Shown piece by piece: positions 8,600 through 16,502 of a DNA stretch of 53,299 nt (positions within the stretch are counted from its first letter, which is position 1; the number at the start of each line of letters is the position of its first letter). Position numbers and translations under genes: made by a program. Below the pieces are notes generated by a model. The model made no database searches and was not told the DNA's origin. It worked only from the letters and a program-made list of their open reading frames with translations. The stretch is taken from contig SFIS01000005.1 in assembly GCA_004555245.1 (NCBI GenBank), positions 1 to 53,299 of the forward strand, read 5' to 3'. The stretch comes from Bacteroidales bacterium. GTDB lineage: Bacteria; Bacteroidota; Bacteroidia; Bacteroidales; Bacteroidaceae.

Positions 8600-9070
8600 T
8601 CATTCGGTGTCTTTCCTGAGCTGGATGCCTACATCGTTTATCCCGGGCAGGATTTCGCGTTTCATGTTGTGCCTCACCCTGACGTGTATGCTGTCGCCAT
8701 GCAGATAGAAGTGTTTGCGTAGCGGCAGGTCGAACTGGTAGAGGGCGACACCGTGTCCGAGCATGTTCCCGCGACGGTCGGTGACATGACAGGTGATGGT
8801 GTCGTTTATTGTCTGTCCCGAGGGGAATACCGTCTGGTCAACGACGATGTGCAGGTTGCGGAACGGATAGTTGTCGCTGATGCGCAACTTGAGGGTGAGT
8901 GCGTATGTGCCGCTCTCCTTCAGAGAGTCTATCCCGAACTCGAGAGCCTTGTTCTTCTCCCATCCTTCGGTGTCGGCATGACGGTATTTGTTGTATGTGA
9001 TGCTGTCGTCACATGCCGTCAGGCACATCACCGTTAGCAGTGTTGTCAGTGCTATGGTTGCTCTTCTCAT
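8600..9070 (-). CDS. gldH: Gliding-motility-type lipoprotein GldH
   Basis: The start at 9070 (MRRATIALTTLLTVMCLTAC) gives 156 residues with a lipoprotein signal peptide whose lipobox is LTAC and lipidated Cys20. An upstream in-frame ATG (9112) would add a 14-residue Arg/Lys tract inside the ricT coding region and is less likely. The body fits GldH of Bacteroidetes: GWEKNKALEFGI, then an FRNLHIVVDQ strand and a C-terminal HGDSIHVRVRHNMKRE. GldH is needed for gliding in Flavobacterium, but is conserved in non-gliding Bacteroidales where its role is unclear. It overlaps the end of ricT by 62 bases. Confidence 0.8.
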   Translation of the reverse strand: MRRATIALTTLLTVMCLTACDDSITYNKYRHADTEGWEKNKALEFGIDSLKESGTYALTLKLRISDNYPFRNLHIVVDQTVFPSGQTINDTITCHVTDRRGNMLGHGVALYQFDLPLRKHFYLHGDSIHVRVRHNMKREILPGINDVGIQLRKDTE

Positions 9071-10187
9071 TTTTGCGCGTTTTCTTCTTCTTCTTTTTCT
9101 TTGCCTTGTCAAAGCGTGTGATGTCTTCGCTTTCGATGAGGTCTTTTGGCTTTGCCGCGCTGAGGTCGGTCTCCTCGTCGTTGAGTTCGGCGGGTTTCTC
9201 GCCCCTTTTGTTCATTTCGATAATCTCGTTTGCTCGTTCGGCTGATATTGTCTCGAGGTTTGCTGCGAGGCGTTTGTCTGTCGAGTATGTCACTGTCCCG
9301 GCGAGAATGTCCTGCTTGAAGAAGTAGTAGTCGCCGTCCTGCGTTGTGAGCACGGCATCTTTTGGCGGCAGTTTCTTGCCTGCCTCGAGATAAGTGTCAA
9401 CCTCGTAGTTCAGGCAGCATTTGAGTTTTGCGCACATGCCTGCCAGTTTCTGGGGGTTGAGCGAGATGTCCTGGAAGCGTGCGGCGTTGGTTGAGACGCT
9501 TGAGAAGGACTTCATCCATGTGGCGCAACAGAGTTCCCTGCCGCACGGTCCTGTCCCTCCTATTCGTCCGGCTTCCTGTCGTGCGCCGATCTGTTTCATT
9601 TCTATCCTGACGCGGAAGACTTCTGCCAGCACCTTGATGAGCTGTCTGAAATCGACGCGTTCGTCAGCGATATAGTAGAAGATGGCTTTGTTGCCGTCGC
9701 CCTGATATTCCACGTCGCCGATTTTCATCTTTAGTCCGAGGTCCTTGGCTATCTGTCTGCTCTGTATCATCGTGGCGTGTTCGCGGCTTTTAGCCTCTTC
9801 CCATGTCGCGATGTCCTGTTCTTTTGCGATGCGGTAGATGCGTTTGATGTCGTCCATCGATTTCAGGTTTGCCTTCTTCACCTGCAGTTTCACGAGTTGT
9901 CCGGTGAGCGTGACGACGCCTATGTCGTGTCCCGGTGATGATTCTACAGCCACGAGGTCGCCTTTCTTCAAGTCGAGGTTGTTGACGTTGTGGTAGTATC
10001 CTTTTCTCGTGTTTTTGAACTGTACCTCGACAAGGTCGGTCTCCTCGTTGTTGTCGGGAAGGTCGGCAAGCCAGTCGTAGGTGTTCAGCTGGTGGTCCTG
10101 TCTGCCGCATCCTTTGTGGCAGAGGCCCCGCGAGCCGTCTCCGGCGACATATCTCAGGTTGTCGTATTTTGTGTTATCGTTTTCCAT
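9009..10187 (-). CDS. ricT: PSP1/RicT family protein
   Basis: A 392-residue PSP1-domain protein. The PSP1 core (about 60-190) is followed by the family's Cys-rich stretch GPCGRELCCATW (about 215-226) and MCAKLKCCLNYE (about 251-262). In Bacillus, RicT (YaaT) with RicA and RicF forms an Fe-S-containing complex acting with RNase Y on mRNA maturation. The function in Bacteroidetes is not established. The C-terminus carries a Lys-rich tail (KAKKKKKKKTRKNEK, about 360-375) that may bind nucleic acid. It starts 6 bases after holB stops, an order (holB-ricT) also found in Firmicutes. Identity of the domain is clear; biochemical role is inferred. Confidence 0.88.
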   Translation of the reverse strand: MENDNTKYDNLRYVAGDGSRGLCHKGCGRQDHQLNTYDWLADLPDNNEETDLVEVQFKNTRKGYYHNVNNLDLKKGDLVAVESSPGHDIGVVTLTGQLVKLQVKKANLKSMDDIKRIYRIAKEQDIATWEEAKSREHATMIQSRQIAKDLGLKMKIGDVEYQGDGNKAIFYYIADERVDFRQLIKVLAEVFRVRIEMKQIGARQEAGRIGGTGPCGRELCCATWMKSFSSVSTNAARFQDISLNPQKLAGMCAKLKCCLNYEVDTYLEAGKKLPPKDAVLTTQDGDYYFFKQDILAGTVTYSTDKRLAANLETISAERANEIIEMNKRGEKPAELNDEETDLSAAKPKDLIESEDITRFDKAKKKKKKKTRKNEKSNHSTDNTANGDVPDGM

Positions 10188-10193
10188 TTCTTT

Positions 10194-11510
10194 TCATTTT
10201 CTTAGTAAAAGCACTGTCAGTCTCAATGCCGTGTCGAAGAACACGACTTTCTGGTTGGTGTTTTGCGAGATGTCTCTGACAGCGAGTTCGAACAGGTCGT
10301 TTATCTCTATGACGTTCGTCTCGTTTATGAAGCGTCCGAATTTCTTCACGAACTGCTCCTCTTCACGTGTCATGTAGGACAGTTCCGGTGCGTTGAAGTT
10401 TGAGACGAAGGCTTCTCTTATCATTCTCATGAAATATGCGAGCAGGCGTTTCTGCTTCTCCCTTCCGAAGCCGCCTGTTGTCTCGCTCCATTTCTTCATG
10501 CCTCTGACATCTTTTGCATAGACTTGTCTCATGAGCATGATGAAGAGGTCGAGAAACATACGGCTCTCAGAATCGGGCATCAGCTGTTCGACGGCTGCGA
10601 GCCAGTTGCCGTCAGCGGCGCGTGCTATTGAGGCTGCGGTGTCGCTGTCTATGCCGCGTCTTGCGACGAGAGCTTCTGTTATGTCCTTGCCTTCAATCTT
10701 CGGCACGTCGATGCGCTGCACTCTGCTGCGTATCGTTTCGAGCAGGAGTTCCGGCCGTTCGACGACAAGTATGAAGACTGTCTTGTTCGTCGGCTCTTCG
10801 AGTGTCTTTAGAATCTTGTTCGCGCTGACATCGTTCATGCGTTCCGCAAGCCAGATTATTACGACTTTGTATCCTCCCTGACTTGACGTAAGGGATATTT
10901 TCTTTCCGATGTCGTCACTCTCGTTGGCTGTGATGATGGCTTGTTGGGTTGTTGCGCCTATCTGCTCCATCCATTGTTCAAACGAGAAGTACATTCCGTC
11001 TGTCGCTACCATCTCATACCAGTTCTGCATGAAATCGTTGCATACGGGCTTGTGTTCCGTCCCCATGGAGGGCAGTTTGACGATGGGGAAGGAGAAGTGC
11101 AGGTCGGGATGTTGCCAGTTTCTGAGCATGAGGCATTGCTTGCATTCTCCGCAAGCCTCTGTCTCTGCCTCCTTCTCGGCGGCATCCTGATGTATGCCGG
11201 TCGCAGTTACAGTCCCGTCATTCTCTCTGCCGGTGCCGGCTTCTTCTCCAAGGGTGCCGGCTTCTTCTCCAAAGAGGCCGGTTCCGCTTCCGAAGATGTC
11301 ACCCTCTGCTCCGAAGAGTGATGCTCCTGTATCTTCTGCGGCGTTGTTTCTGGCGCATAGAAGTGCTGATGCGAAGGCACCCGCTAAGGCCAGTGTCCCG
11401 TAGCCTGTGTTCCCGGCGAGCATTATGGCGTGCGGCACACGGCCTTCGGCCAAGAGTTTTCTCAGCCGGTGTTTGGTCTGTTCCTGTCCTATGACCTCGT
11501 TCCATTTCAT
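10194..11510 (-). CDS. holB: DNA polymerase III delta-prime subunit with expanded zinc module
   Basis: A 438-residue AAA+ clamp-loader subunit. The N-terminus MKWNEVIGQEQTKHRLRKLL and the degenerate Walker A GNTGYGT (Lys replaced, as expected in delta-prime) support the call. The zinc module is unusual: the first ligand is Cys52 but the CxxCxxC triplet is at Cys120, 123 and 126, whereas in E. coli delta-prime only eight residues separate the first two. The extra segment (about residues 57-116) is Gly/Glu/Ala/Thr-rich and encoded by 21-bp tandem repeats. ATPase-domain landmarks resume with SSQGGYKVVIIWLAERM near 233-249. First gene of the long minus-strand cluster. Confidence 0.9.
   Translation of the reverse strand: MKWNEVIGQEQTKHRLRKLLAEGRVPHAIMLAGNTGYGTLALAGAFASALLCARNNAAEDTGASLFGAEGDIFGSGTGLFGEEAGTLGEEAGTGRENDGTVTATGIHQDAAEKEAETEACGECKQCLMLRNWQHPDLHFSFPIVKLPSMGTEHKPVCNDFMQNWYEMVATDGMYFSFEQWMEQIGATTQQAIITANESDDIGKKISLTSSQGGYKVVIIWLAERMNDVSANKILKTLEEPTNKTVFILVVERPELLLETIRSRVQRIDVPKIEGKDITEALVARRGIDSDTAASIARAADGNWLAAVEQLMPDSESRMFLDLFIMLMRQVYAKDVRGMKKWSETTGGFGREKQKRLLAYFMRMIREAFVSNFNAPELSYMTREEEQFVKKFGRFINETNVIEINDLFELAVRDISQNTNQKVVFFDTALRLTVLLLRK
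11232..11294. repeat. 21-bp tandem repeat inside holB
   Basis: Three in-frame 21-bp units (11232-11252, 11253-11273, 11274-11294); the first two differ only at the last base, the third is degenerate. They start with GGTGCCGGCTTCTTC on the plus strand and encode FGEEAGT/LGEEAGT-type heptads in HolB. Confidence 0.85.
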
Positions 11511-11580
11511 GCTGTCAGGTAGGTTTTTGTCGCTGTGCCAGATAATTAGATGTGGTGTTGTGACACTGCCGCACTTGCTG

Positions 11581-11588
11581 CAAAGTTA
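11581..11588 (-). promoter_or_regulatory. -7 promoter element of the holB-rodA cluster
   Basis: CAAAGTTA on the plus strand is TAACTTTG on the minus strand, the Bacteroidetes -7 consensus, 71 bases before the holB start. The surrounding 11590-11650 is AT-rich; no clear -33 TTTG at standard spacing. Between holB (11510) and the ferredoxin gene (11849) I see only this element and the ferredoxin terminator. Confidence 0.6.
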
Positions 11589-11765
11589 CATATATTTTTT
11601 CAATTACCACTTATAATAATATAAAAAACATTATTTTTTAACCAAAGAAAATGACATAGAAAAAGAAATCGTGTCATCCTGACGCTTTTGTCTGCCCCGG
11701 GCCTGGGTTTTGTGTGGTGTCCCGTGTGCTGTATGTGGCTTTCTGTCTGCGTCTGTCTTTTGCAT

Positions 11766-11805
11766 GTAAAACAAGAGGAACGATGCCCGTTACGGACACC
11801 GTTCC
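11766..11805 (-). terminator. Terminator of ferredoxin
   Basis: On the minus strand GGAACG...CGTTCC (11777-11805) folds into a nearly continuous 13-bp hairpin with a TAA loop, followed by TCTTGTTTTA. It lies 43 bases after the ferredoxin stop. Confidence 0.8.
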
Positions 11806-11848
11806 CCGATTGTTTCTTGTTGTCAAAACGACTGTTTGGACGTTGGGT

Positions 11849-12016
11849 TTATCCTAAGCTGATAGCCTCGTTAGGACAAACGTCAGCACATGTGCCGCAC
11901 TCTGTGCAGAGTTCCGGGTTGATAGAGTAGATATCGCCCTCAGAGATTGCTTCTGACGGACACTCGCTGATACATGTACCACAAGCGATACAGTCGTTGC
12001 TGATTACGTAAGCCAT
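11849..12016 (-). CDS. 2[4Fe-4S] ferredoxin
   Basis: A complete 55-residue ORF beginning MAYVISNDCIACGTC. It has two CxxCxxCxxxCP clusters (Cys9, 12, 15, 19 and Cys37, 40, 43, 47), the ligand set of the clostridial-type 8Fe-8S ferredoxin, with the usual internal twofold symmetry. It is a low-potential electron carrier of anaerobic metabolism (for example for pyruvate:ferredoxin oxidoreductase), cytoplasmic. It has its own promoter element (12165-12172) and terminator, so it is probably transcribed alone and at high level. No partner enzyme is adjacent. Confidence 0.96.
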   Translation of the reverse strand: MAYVISNDCIACGTCISECPSEAISEGDIYSINPELCTECGTCADVCPNEAISLG

Positions 12017-12164
12017 TGTTCTTTAGATTTTGTTTATGGGTTAATAATGTTTTCGATAGTCTGCCGTGTCTTGATGTCTGTATGTATTGTCTGGCTAATG
12101 TTGCTTCCGCCATGCCTCACTTCTTGTCGGCATGCCTTGCTATAAGACATCATTCTTGTCGATG

Positions 12165-12172
12165 CAAAGTTA
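12165..12172 (-). promoter_or_regulatory. -7 promoter element of ferredoxin
   Basis: Plus-strand CAAAGTTA, i.e. TAACTTTG on the minus strand, about 150 bases before the ferredoxin start, implying a long leader (about 140 bases). In the rest of the 12017-12447 gap I see no gene, no clear promoter for the following plus-strand gene, and no repeat. Confidence 0.55.
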
Positions 12173-12447
12173 ACAAGAATATTCGAAATACCTAAAAATG
12201 ATTAGTGCTTTTTTCGGATTTTAACTATTGCATGGATTTGTTAAACGTTTCTTAACAGTTCGCAAATCTTCTTGTACTCTGTTGTGATGATGCCTTTCTC
12301 CGTGTTTTTTGCGGTGTCCTTTGTCCCGTGTTGTCAAATTCGTCTGGCATCAATGCAATATTCGCCGTAACCCTGCGTTATTTATTCAAGATTATCCGAT
12401 ATATTCCACGAAACCGTTCCGCGTTTCAAATGCGGAGACCATATAGC

Positions 12448-13272
12448 ATGAAACATTATCTTTTCCTCTGTCAGAATATCCGTCTTGTCTCGTTGTTCAG
12501 ACGTTTCTGCCGCCGCACAGGTGTCATGTCGGCAGGCGTGATGCTGATTGCGGTGTTACTTCTGCATTGCGTCGGCGCTTCTTGTCAGGAGCGTAAGGTG
12601 GAGAACCGTCCTTACACGGACCTCCGTGTCTTCCATTTTGGCGTTGTCGTCGGTGCCCATCTTCAGGATCTGGAGCTTGTCAATGTCGGTCCGGTGACGC
12701 TGACAGATGCCGATGGCAACACCTACGAATCGGTTGTTACGGTTGACCAGGACCGCTGGGATCCCGGTTTTCAGGTGGGTGTGCTGGGCGAGTTGCGCCT
12801 CTCGTCACATTTTGCGTTGCGTCTTGCCCCTACGATGTATTTCGGCACCCGTCATCTCACGTTCCACAACCATACGAACCTGACAGATGCCGGGGTGCCC
12901 ACCGAGGTGCGCCAGAACTTGAAGTCTGTGTATGTCGGATGCGTGGCGGATGTGGTATTTGCAGCGAAACGCTTCAACAACCACCGTCCGTATGTCGTTG
13001 CCGGTGTCACTCCGGTGCTCAATCTCACCAGCCGTGACAACGACTATCTCCGTCTGAACAAGTCTGACATCTTCGCTTCTGTCGGCGTGGGATGTGATTT
13101 CTACCTGCCGTTCTTCAAGCTTCGTCCTGAGCTGAAGTTCATGTATGGGCTGACAAACAGTTTCGACAAAGGCCATGCCTCGCGCCTGAAGTCGCCCGAG
13201 ATGCTGCCTTACGCATATTCTACCGACCGCACGCGTTCAAAGATGGTGTGCCTCTCGTTCTATTTCGAGTAG
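12448..13272 (+). CDS. PorT-like outer-membrane beta-barrel protein
   Basis: With the ATG at 12448 (MKHYLFLCQNIRLV) the protein has 274 residues; an ATG at 12526 (MSAGVMLIAVLLLHCVGASCQE) gives a cleaner signal peptide and may be the true start. After the signal comes RPYTDLRVFHFGVVVGAHLQDLEL, which resembles the N-terminus of PorT (FHFGF..G.N..D), and then alternating amphipathic strands ending in CLSFYFE, a typical outer-membrane barrel C-terminus with terminal aromatic. PorT is part of the type IX secretion system in Porphyromonas; other T9SS genes are not in the window. A generic PorT-family barrel remains possible. Confidence 0.7.
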   Translation: MKHYLFLCQNIRLVSLFRRFCRRTGVMSAGVMLIAVLLLHCVGASCQERKVENRPYTDLRVFHFGVVVGAHLQDLELVNVGPVTLTDADGNTYESVVTVDQDRWDPGFQVGVLGELRLSSHFALRLAPTMYFGTRHLTFHNHTNLTDAGVPTEVRQNLKSVYVGCVADVVFAAKRFNNHRPYVVAGVTPVLNLTSRDNDYLRLNKSDIFASVGVGCDFYLPFFKLRPELKFMYGLTNSFDKGHASRLKSPEMLPYAYSTDRTRSKMVCLSFYFE

Positions 13273-13288
13273 TGCAGGCTTTGCGTTG

Positions 13289-14125
13289 TCATTTCTTTTC
13301 GAGCAGCAGTGTAATCTTGCTGACGTTCACTCCGCCCTTGCCGTTCTGATCTACGGCTACCGGTTTGCCGTCCAGGTTCTCTACATATCTCAGCTCTTTG
13401 AATTTCGTGTGGGTGTGTCCTCCGAGCACGAGGTCGATGTGTCGTGTGTTTTTGATGAAGTCGATGTCCCCCTGCTCGCTCCATCCGAGATGTGAAATGC
13501 AGACAATGATGTCGCATTTCTTCTTTTCTTTCAGCATCTCAGCCGTCTTTCCAGCACTTTCTACCGGGTCGAGATACTGCACGTTCTGATAGTTTTTCTT
13601 ATCTACAAGACCCTCAAGTTGTGTCGTCACGCCGATGACGCCTATTTTCACCCCGTTGCGTTTTATTATGATATAAGGTTTCACGAGTTTTTCGAGAGGC
13701 GTGTCTGTGAAGTCGCAATTGGTACACACAACGGGGAACGTGGCCTGCCTTATGTTTTTCGCCAGTTGCTCCATGCCGTAGTCCCATTCGTGGTTTCCGA
13801 GAGTGGCGGCCGTGATGCCCATCATGTTCATCAGTCCCACCTCCACTTCACCCTTGTACATGGTGTAGTAGGCGGAGCCTTGCGAGAAATCTCCCGAATC
13901 GAAATACATAATGTCGGGGTTCTTCTTTCTCTCTTCTTCCAGCATGGCGATGCGTCTGAGGAATCCCCCTCTCCCCGCCACGGCGGTGTCTGCAAGGTTT
14001 TCGTTCATGGGCATGATACATGAGTGTGTGTCGTTCGTGTGGAAGATGACGAGTTTCTTTTCCGTCTGTGCGTTTGCGGCGACGGCAATCAGGATTGTTG
14101 CTATATATGATATGATGTGTCTCAT
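13289..14125 (-). CDS. Exported metallophosphatase, N-terminal half of a split 5'-nucleotidase
   Basis: Start at 14125 (MRHIISYIATILIAVAANAQ) gives 278 residues with a signal peptide; the upstream ATG at 14323 would read back into the preceding gene. The calcineurin-like metallophosphoesterase domain has all metal-binding motifs: FHTNDTHS (about 29-36), DSGDFSQGS (about 75-83), TLGNHEWDYG (about 106-115), SHLGW (about 200-204) and GGHTHTKF (about 222-229). This is the catalytic half of UshA-type 5'-nucleotidases. The substrate-binding C-terminal half is a separate gene immediately upstream in the transcript. Together they probably hydrolyse nucleotides or related phosphoesters in the periplasm. 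Confidence 0.88.
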   Translation of the reverse strand: MRHIISYIATILIAVAANAQTEKKLVIFHTNDTHSCIMPMNENLADTAVAGRGGFLRRIAMLEEERKKNPDIMYFDSGDFSQGSAYYTMYKGEVEVGLMNMMGITAATLGNHEWDYGMEQLAKNIRQATFPVVCTNCDFTDTPLEKLVKPYIIIKRNGVKIGVIGVTTQLEGLVDKKNYQNVQYLDPVESAGKTAEMLKEKKKCDIIVCISHLGWSEQGDIDFIKNTRHIDLVLGGHTHTKFKELRYVENLDGKPVAVDQNGKGGVNVSKITLLLEKK

Positions 14126-14192
14126 GTTGATGTTGTTGTCTTTGTCTGGTGTGTCGGGTATGCCGTTGAGAATTGTTTTGCGGAGCCGGATG

Positions 14193-14957
14193 TCATTCTT
14201 TGCACACCATGCGTCCCTCGATGTGTGCGTCCACTTCTTTTCCTTCCGCCATTTTCTCTTTGAAATATGCAGATATGATGAATCTTGTATTGTCCTTGTC
14301 GGCTTTGGGGATGTTCGTGTCATGGCCGTTGCGCAGTTCCTTGAAGCCGTCGTTGCCGTGTATGAGATAGTCTATCGTTGCGATGCGGTAGTCTCGTTTC
14401 GGGTCTATCTCCTCACCGTTCAGGCGCAGAGAAACGAGGTTTCCTTTCTCGTACACCGCTTCTACGCCGTGCGAGATACCAGCTCCGAAGGTTCTGCCTA
14501 TCTGTCTGAAGAGCGTTGTCAGCTGTTCGCCGCTGAGCGAAAGGAAGCATATCTTGTTTTCAAAAGGGGCGATGTCGTTGATGTCTCCGAATGTCACCCT
14601 TCCTTTCGGCAGTGCCGCGCGTATGCCTCCCATGTTGTATAGCCCGATGTCCGGTTTCTCGTCATACATCTTTCCTCCCCACACCATGATGTCGGCGAGC
14701 AGGTTCGAGAGTTCGCTTTCGGGTGTGTGCGCCTTCATGTATCTTGCGCTGTAGCCCACAAGCGGTGCCATCACCGAATCTACAATGTTCTTGTATGGCC
14801 TCACGAAGTTCTCCGCCTCTTTCGTGCTGCCGTATCTGTTGTCAATAATAATATGTTCGCGCGAGGCGGATTTCATTACGTAGTTCTGTGCGCAGGCAGG
14901 CATGGCTCCTGCCATGAGCAGCGGCAGGGCCGCCGCCAGTATTTTTTCTTTCGTCAT
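14193..14957 (-). CDS. 5'-nucleotidase C-terminal domain protein
   Basis: Start at 14957 (MTKEKILAAALPLLMAGAMPACAQ) gives 254 residues with a signal peptide; the longer reading from 15119 would start upstream of the promoter at 15044-15074. The body corresponds to the C-terminal substrate-specificity domain of UshA-like nucleotidases: the NLLADIMVWGG motif, the NMGGIRAALPKG motif (about 133-144) and GNDGFKELRNG near 218-228. It lacks metal ligands and cannot be catalytic alone. It precedes the metallophosphatase gene by 67 bases in the same transcript, so the two halves are encoded in reverse order relative to the fused enzyme. Confidence 0.87.
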   Translation of the reverse strand: MTKEKILAAALPLLMAGAMPACAQNYVMKSASREHIIIDNRYGSTKEAENFVRPYKNIVDSVMAPLVGYSARYMKAHTPESELSNLLADIMVWGGKMYDEKPDIGLYNMGGIRAALPKGRVTFGDINDIAPFENKICFLSLSGEQLTTLFRQIGRTFGAGISHGVEAVYEKGNLVSLRLNGEEIDPKRDYRIATIDYLIHGNDGFKELRNGHDTNIPKADKDNTRFIISAYFKEKMAEGKEVDAHIEGRMVCKE

Positions 14958-15043
14958 ATCGCTCTTGTTTTTTTGTTTCGCATAGATGCCTTGGTGCATC
15001 AGAAAAGATGTCAGGACATAATGGCCTGACGGGGAAGCCTTTG

Positions 15044-15074
15044 CAAAGTTACGCTTTTTTTTCCTTCCTGCAAA
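15044..15074 (-). promoter_or_regulatory. Promoter of the split 5'-nucleotidase pair
   Basis: On the minus strand TTTG (15071-15074) is followed after 19 bases by TAACTTTG (15044-15051), a full match to the Bacteroidetes -33/-7 promoter. It lies about 90 bases before the start at 14957. Confidence 0.8.
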
Positions 15075-15112
15075 CTTTTTCCGTTTTTTTCGGTAACTTT
15101 TTTTATTACCTT

Positions 15113-15144
15113 TTTGCATATCTCACGAGAAATACTTACTTTTG
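15113..15144 (+). promoter_or_regulatory. Promoter of the DNA methyltransferase
   Basis: TTTG (15113-15116), 20-base spacer, TACTTTTG (15137-15144): full match to the -33/-7 consensus. The start codon at 15153 follows only 8 bases after the -7 box, so the mRNA must have a leader of only a few bases. The in-frame ATG at 15114 lies inside the promoter and is excluded. Confidence 0.8.
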
Positions 15145-15152
15145 TAACCGAT

Positions 15153-16121
15153 ATGACAGCAAAGAATCCCGTGCGTGCGAAACGCAACAAGACCCTCACC
15201 CTGACCGAGACGGAGCTCCCGTTTCTCGACAGTCAGATAGTCACTCCTGACAGTCTGCCCGCCTCGTTCCGTGACGATATCATCGTCAACGGAGATGTCA
15301 TGGAGTGTCTGTCACTCATTCCCGACAGCCATTTCGACCTTGTCATTGCCGATCCGCCCTACAATCTCCAGCGCGAGTTTCACGGAATGCAGTTCCGTAC
15401 GATGTCATCATCCGGCTACGAGGCATATCTGCGCAGCTGGTTCTATCCGCTTTGCGACAAGCTGACCCCCGGCGGCAGCCTCTATATGTGCGGCGACTGG
15501 CGTTGCTCGTCGTCGATGCAGCGTGTCATCGAAGAGCGTCTCACCATTCTCAACCGCATCACATGGCAGCGCGAGAAAGGGCGTGGCGCGCGTGCAAACT
15601 GGAAGAACTCGATGGAGGATATATGGTTTGCGGTGAAGAATCCCGCCGACTATTATTTCGACATTGATGCCGTGAAGCAGCGCCGTCGTGTCCTCGCCCC
15701 CTATCGCGAGAATGGCAAGCCGAAAGACTGGGAGGAAACGCCGGACGGCCATTTCCGTCTTACCTGTCCCTCCAACTTCTGGGACGACATCAGCATACCC
15801 TTCTGGTCGATGCCGGAGAATACCGACCACCCCACGCAGAAGCCCGAGAAGCTGTACGCAAAACTCATCCTTGCGTCTTCTGCCGAACATCAGCGCATCC
15901 TCGACCCCTTCCTCGGCAGCGGCACGGCAGCTGTCGTGGCACGCAAGCTGGGCAGGCATTTCTGCGGCATAGAAATCAACCGCGACTACTGCCGTTGGGC
16001 GGCGAAGCGTCTGCTCAATGCCAGTGAGGACACCTCCATACAGGGATATGCCGACGGTGTCTTCTGGGAACGCAATACATTCGGCGCGCAGCGGCACGCC
16101 AGAGACGGGCGTCACGACTGA
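15153..16121 (+). CDS. Solitary DNA methyltransferase, beta-class amino-methyltransferase
   Basis: A 322-residue enzyme that transfers a methyl group from S-adenosylmethionine to an exocyclic amino group in DNA. The catalytic motif IV DPPY (about residues 67-70, in DLVIADPPYNL) precedes the SAM-binding motif I DPFLGSGTAAV (about 251-261), the order of the beta class (N6-adenine or N4-cytosine; CcrM/HinfI-like arrangement). HPTQKPEKL just before motif I is typical of this class. No restriction endonuclease, specificity subunit or Vsr gene is adjacent, so it appears to be an orphan enzyme. Target sequence cannot be read. The ATG at 15153 is chosen because the upstream ATG lies within the promoter. 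Confidence 0.88.
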   Translation: MTAKNPVRAKRNKTLTLTETELPFLDSQIVTPDSLPASFRDDIIVNGDVMECLSLIPDSHFDLVIADPPYNLQREFHGMQFRTMSSSGYEAYLRSWFYPLCDKLTPGGSLYMCGDWRCSSSMQRVIEERLTILNRITWQREKGRGARANWKNSMEDIWFAVKNPADYYFDIDAVKQRRRVLAPYRENGKPKDWEETPDGHFRLTCPSNFWDDISIPFWSMPENTDHPTQKPEKLYAKLILASSAEHQRILDPFLGSGTAAVVARKLGRHFCGIEINRDYCRWAAKRLLNASEDTSIQGYADGVFWERNTFGAQRHARDGRHD

Positions 16122-16134
16122 CAGACGCCCTTTT
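16107..16134 (+). terminator. Terminator overlapping the methyltransferase stop codon
   Basis: GGGCGTC (16107-16113) pairs with GACGCCC (16124-16130), followed by TTTT. The TGA stop codon (16119-16121) lies in the 10-base loop, so terminating ribosomes and the hairpin would compete. Confidence 0.8.
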
Positions 16135-16242
16135 CTTGTGCTTTCAACCTGTCAGCCTGCCCCTGTCTTTTTGTTGACATCTGAAACCAAAGAGGCGTTC
16201 TGGGTTTTGATTTTCAATGTTTTGCGTATGGCGACAAAATCG

Positions 16243-16348
16243 TTGCACACATAACAATGTGTGTGTGCAGAAAAGTTTTTTATTTGTCCGCCGTAAGCAA
16301 AACAATGTTAATTTATTCTTTTTGTCAATTAGAAAAACCGTAACTTTG
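16243..16348 (+). promoter_or_regulatory. Leader region of the acyl-CoA synthetase gene: dyad and -7 element
   Basis: The 16135-16502 gap holds no gene. TAACTTTG at 16341-16348 is a consensus -7 element; the nearest TTTG (16321-16324) is only 16 bases away, shorter than the usual spacing. Upstream, TTGCACACAT...ATGTGTGTGCAG (16243-16270) forms an imperfect dyad that could be an operator. The leader would be about 150 bases. Confidence 0.45.
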
Positions 16349-16502
16349 TATTGCATTTCAGCGCTGTCTGTAACGTTACGGGGCATAATACATTGCATCC
16401 GGCATAGTGCGCAATACAATCTCAAGACAGACAACCATACTTAAAAAAACGAACAACCGTCATGCCGCATCCTCCTTTTCTTGCCAGGATGACGTTTCAG
16501 GC

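Noticed and set aside
13289..14957. Single 5'-nucleotidase gene broken by a frameshift
   Set aside because: The domain order is reversed relative to the fused enzyme and each half has its own signal peptide.
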